Of a stretch of 12,536 bases of DNA, positions 11,283-12,536 are shown in pieces. The DNA is from Acidobacteriota bacterium (GTDB taxonomy: Bacteria; Acidobacteriota; Blastocatellia; Pyrinomonadales; Pyrinomonadaceae), in contig QHXE01000116.1 of assembly GCA_003222835.1 (NCBI GenBank), forward strand, positions 1-12,536, in the 5' to 3' direction. The translations under genes were made by a program, and so were the position numbers. Position 1 is the stretch's first letter. The number at the start of each line of letters is the position of its first letter. Below the pieces are notes generated by a model that worked only from the letters and a program-made list of their open reading frames with translations, was not told where the DNA came from and searched no databases.

Positions 11283-12536
11283 TCACAACCCCTGGGCCTT
11301 CTTGTATGCCTGCCGATAAGAGGCATAGGCGCTACGGTAATCACCGGCTGTTTTGTATGCGTCACCTTTAGCCACCAACGCATTTGCCTGGGCGGTATTT
11401 GCGCCGCCAATATTGGCGATGGTTTGCACGACGATGCTGCGGACTAGCTCGAGGTAGCCGCCCTTGGCGCCGGGCGTCAGGTACAGTGCGACGAAGGCCG
11501 AGCCATCGGTCGAAGCCAGATCAGCCTCGATCTGCGTGCGCAAGATCAGATCCCTCAGCATGGTGGCGTTGGCGTTGTCATTCGCGACGATCGTGTTCTT
11601 GTTGGCATTGTCATTATTGACAATCGTTGTCTGAGCATTACTAATCGCCGTGGTGATCGTCGTCGTGTTAGAGTTCGCATTGATGATTACATCGCCCTTG
11701 TTGGCGTTAGAGTTGGCGATGATGTTGGTTGTATTGGTGTTGTCGTTGGTGACAATCGCCGTCTTGTTGGAGTTGTCGTTGCCAGTGATCGTCGTCGTAT
11801 TGGCGTTGTCGTTGTTGATAATCGCCGTCTTGTTGGTGTTGTCATTAGCGACGCTGTTCTCCAGGTCAGTGTGGATGTGCCCAAGGCGACTAAAATTGGC
11901 ATCAACTGTTCGTCCGGTGTAATCCGAGTCACAGCCTGTGAGTTTGGCGCGCACGGCCACAGCCGCATAGTAAACGCCATCGACAATGATGCAAAGTGAA
12001 CTCGTATTGCCTCCCTCGCCAAGGGCAACCAGAACCTGGTTGCAACCTCTGCTTGCGACAGCGCGGACCCCCGCGGCAGCTATGAAGATCGCATCAGCCG
12101 CAGTGTTTAGTGCGAACGATATGCGACCAGAACCGACAAGAGCATCGCACACGGGATCCGGGCCCTCCCTATCGGGCAAACCTGCAGATTCGATTTGCAG
12201 CATCCCACCTGGCTGTTGCAGTTTTGACCGTTGCCGCTTTTCCTGGCGAATGGATTCCAATGCCGGTCTGTACTGCTCAAGGGCGGCGCGCGCTTCTCCA
12301 AAACGGGCGTTCATCTCGGCCGGATTCAACGTCGCTCGAAATGTGTTCAACTGCTGCGGGCTAAACTGCTCAAACTGTTTTCTGGCGGCGTCGAGCTTAC
12401 CGGCGAATTCAGGATTGTCCGGCAAAAGCAGATCAGAATACTCTTTGACAGTATCCACAAGTTCGAGCAGCTTGCTGCGCAATTGTTCGAGTTCTTCCGG
12501 TGGATATTGTTTCTCAACCTGTCTGGCCTGCGGCGT
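11283..12536 (-). CDS. NDN hendecad-repeat protein, 5' partial
   Basis: The last 417 codons of a gene that enters from beyond the window edge; the first in-window possible start is TTG 12482, but the frame is open all the way to 12536, so the true start is outside. I do not recognise an established function. Residues 1-100 (window numbering) are charged and helical, probably coiled coil (EELEQLRSKLLELVDTVKEY). Residues 125-205 hold four cysteines (130, 165, 182, 202) in Ala/Val-rich strands, suggesting disulfides and export. Residues 231-329 are nine 11-residue units of the form NDNxNKTxIxx. The C-terminal part has LILRTQIEADLAS, then ALYLTPGAKGGYLELVRSIV, then a TPR-like AKGDAYKTAGDYRSAYASYRQAYKKA. 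The hendecad spacing fits a right-handed coiled-coil stalk. Similar NDN-repeat proteins occur, from memory, in acidobacterial genomes. Confidence 0.75.
   Translation of the reverse strand, partial: TPQARQVEKQYPPEELEQLRSKLLELVDTVKEYSDLLLPDNPEFAGKLDAARKQFEQFSPQQLNTFRATLNPAEMNARFGEARAALEQYRPALESIRQEKRQRSKLQQPGGMLQIESAGLPDREGPDPVCDALVGSGRISFALNTAADAIFIAAAGVRAVASRGCNQVLVALGEGGNTSSLCIIVDGVYYAAVAVRAKLTGCDSDYTGRTVDANFSRLGHIHTDLENSVANDNTNKTAIINNDNANTTTITGNDNSNKTAIVTNDNTNTTNIIANSNANKGDVIINANSNTTTITTAISNAQTTIVNNDNANKNTIVANDNANATMLRDLILRTQIEADLASTDGSAFVALYLTPGAKGGYLELVRSIVVQTIANIGGANTAQANALVAKGDAYKTAGDYRSAYASYRQAYKKAQGL
11550..11846 (-). repeat. Nine tandem 33-bp units encoding 11-residue NDN repeats
   Basis: Units begin (minus strand) at 11846, 11813, 11780, 11747, 11714, 11681, 11648, 11615 and 11582. 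Most start N-D-N-(A/T/S)-N, with T-x-I at positions 7-9. Units five to seven diverge most (NSNANKGDVII, NANSNTTTITT, AISNAQTTIVN). The strict 11-residue register with no indels points to protein-level selection rather than recent DNA slippage. Confidence 0.9.

Noticed and set aside
11283..11285. TGA considered as a selenocysteine codon because the frame stays open after it
   Set aside because: The context is a natural-looking C-terminus (QAYKKAQGL), there is no redox motif beside it, and I saw no convincing SECIS-type hairpin just downstream.
11550..11846. 33-bp periodic repeat considered as a CRISPR array
   Set aside because: The units are contiguous with no spacers, diverge between copies, and encode a clean 11-residue repeat within an open reading frame.

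Overview
The window is bacterial chromosomal DNA of moderate GC content, densely coding, with short intergenic gaps full of palindromic repeats. I infer a member of the Acidobacteriota, possibly class Blastocatellia. The reasons are an AK-HSD fusion thrA followed by thrB and thrC, several families of dispersed palindromes that I associate with that group, an in-frame palindrome encoding QPPATAGGSD inside a methyltransferase, and a surface-type NDN-repeat protein of a kind I remember from such genomes. No rRNA or tRNA is present to confirm this.

Layout. (1) 33-851 (+): a DUF2071/YqjF-family protein. It converges, across a hairpin-forming repeat (883-969), on a minus-strand pair made of an ATP-grasp ligase (3006-1792) and a class I SAM methyltransferase (1786-992), 5 nt apart. 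(2) 3007-3245: a gene-free region with four palindromic elements, including a perfect 13-bp inverted repeat lying between two oppositely oriented copies of one element. (3) 3246-5542 (+): a tightly packed set of an acyl-CoA synthetase of the 4-coumarate-CoA ligase type, a 32-codon BrnT toxin remnant, a CopG-type antitoxin shortened at its C-terminus, and a SnoaL/NTF2-like protein. Spacings are 7 nt, then two 4-base ATGA overlaps. (4) 5559-5722: two copies of a 35-bp palindromic repeat facing each other; the second appears to supply the ribosome binding site of thrA. (5) 5732-10325 (+): thrA-thrB-thrC, each junction an ATGA overlap. Together they convert aspartate to threonine, except for the aspartate-semialdehyde dehydrogenase step, whose gene is not here. 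(6) 10957-10419 (-): an intact VapB antitoxin, then a VapC whose reading frame breaks after 16 residues and continues in frame into a TPR domain. A leaderless-type promoter and a palindromic operator precede vapB. (7) 11003-12536 (-): the 3' part of a secreted-looking protein with nine 11-residue NDN repeats, a stop codon, a further open stretch of 70 codons in the same frame, and a strong intrinsic terminator.

I see no intact new defence or biosynthetic system. The most notable pattern is that both toxin-antitoxin loci have lost the toxin body through in-frame rearrangements while the antitoxin frames remain open. In one case this leaves a minimal toxin stub, in the other a toxin-TPR chimera. 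The hendecad-repeat protein and the in-frame palindrome in the methyltransferase are the next best leads.
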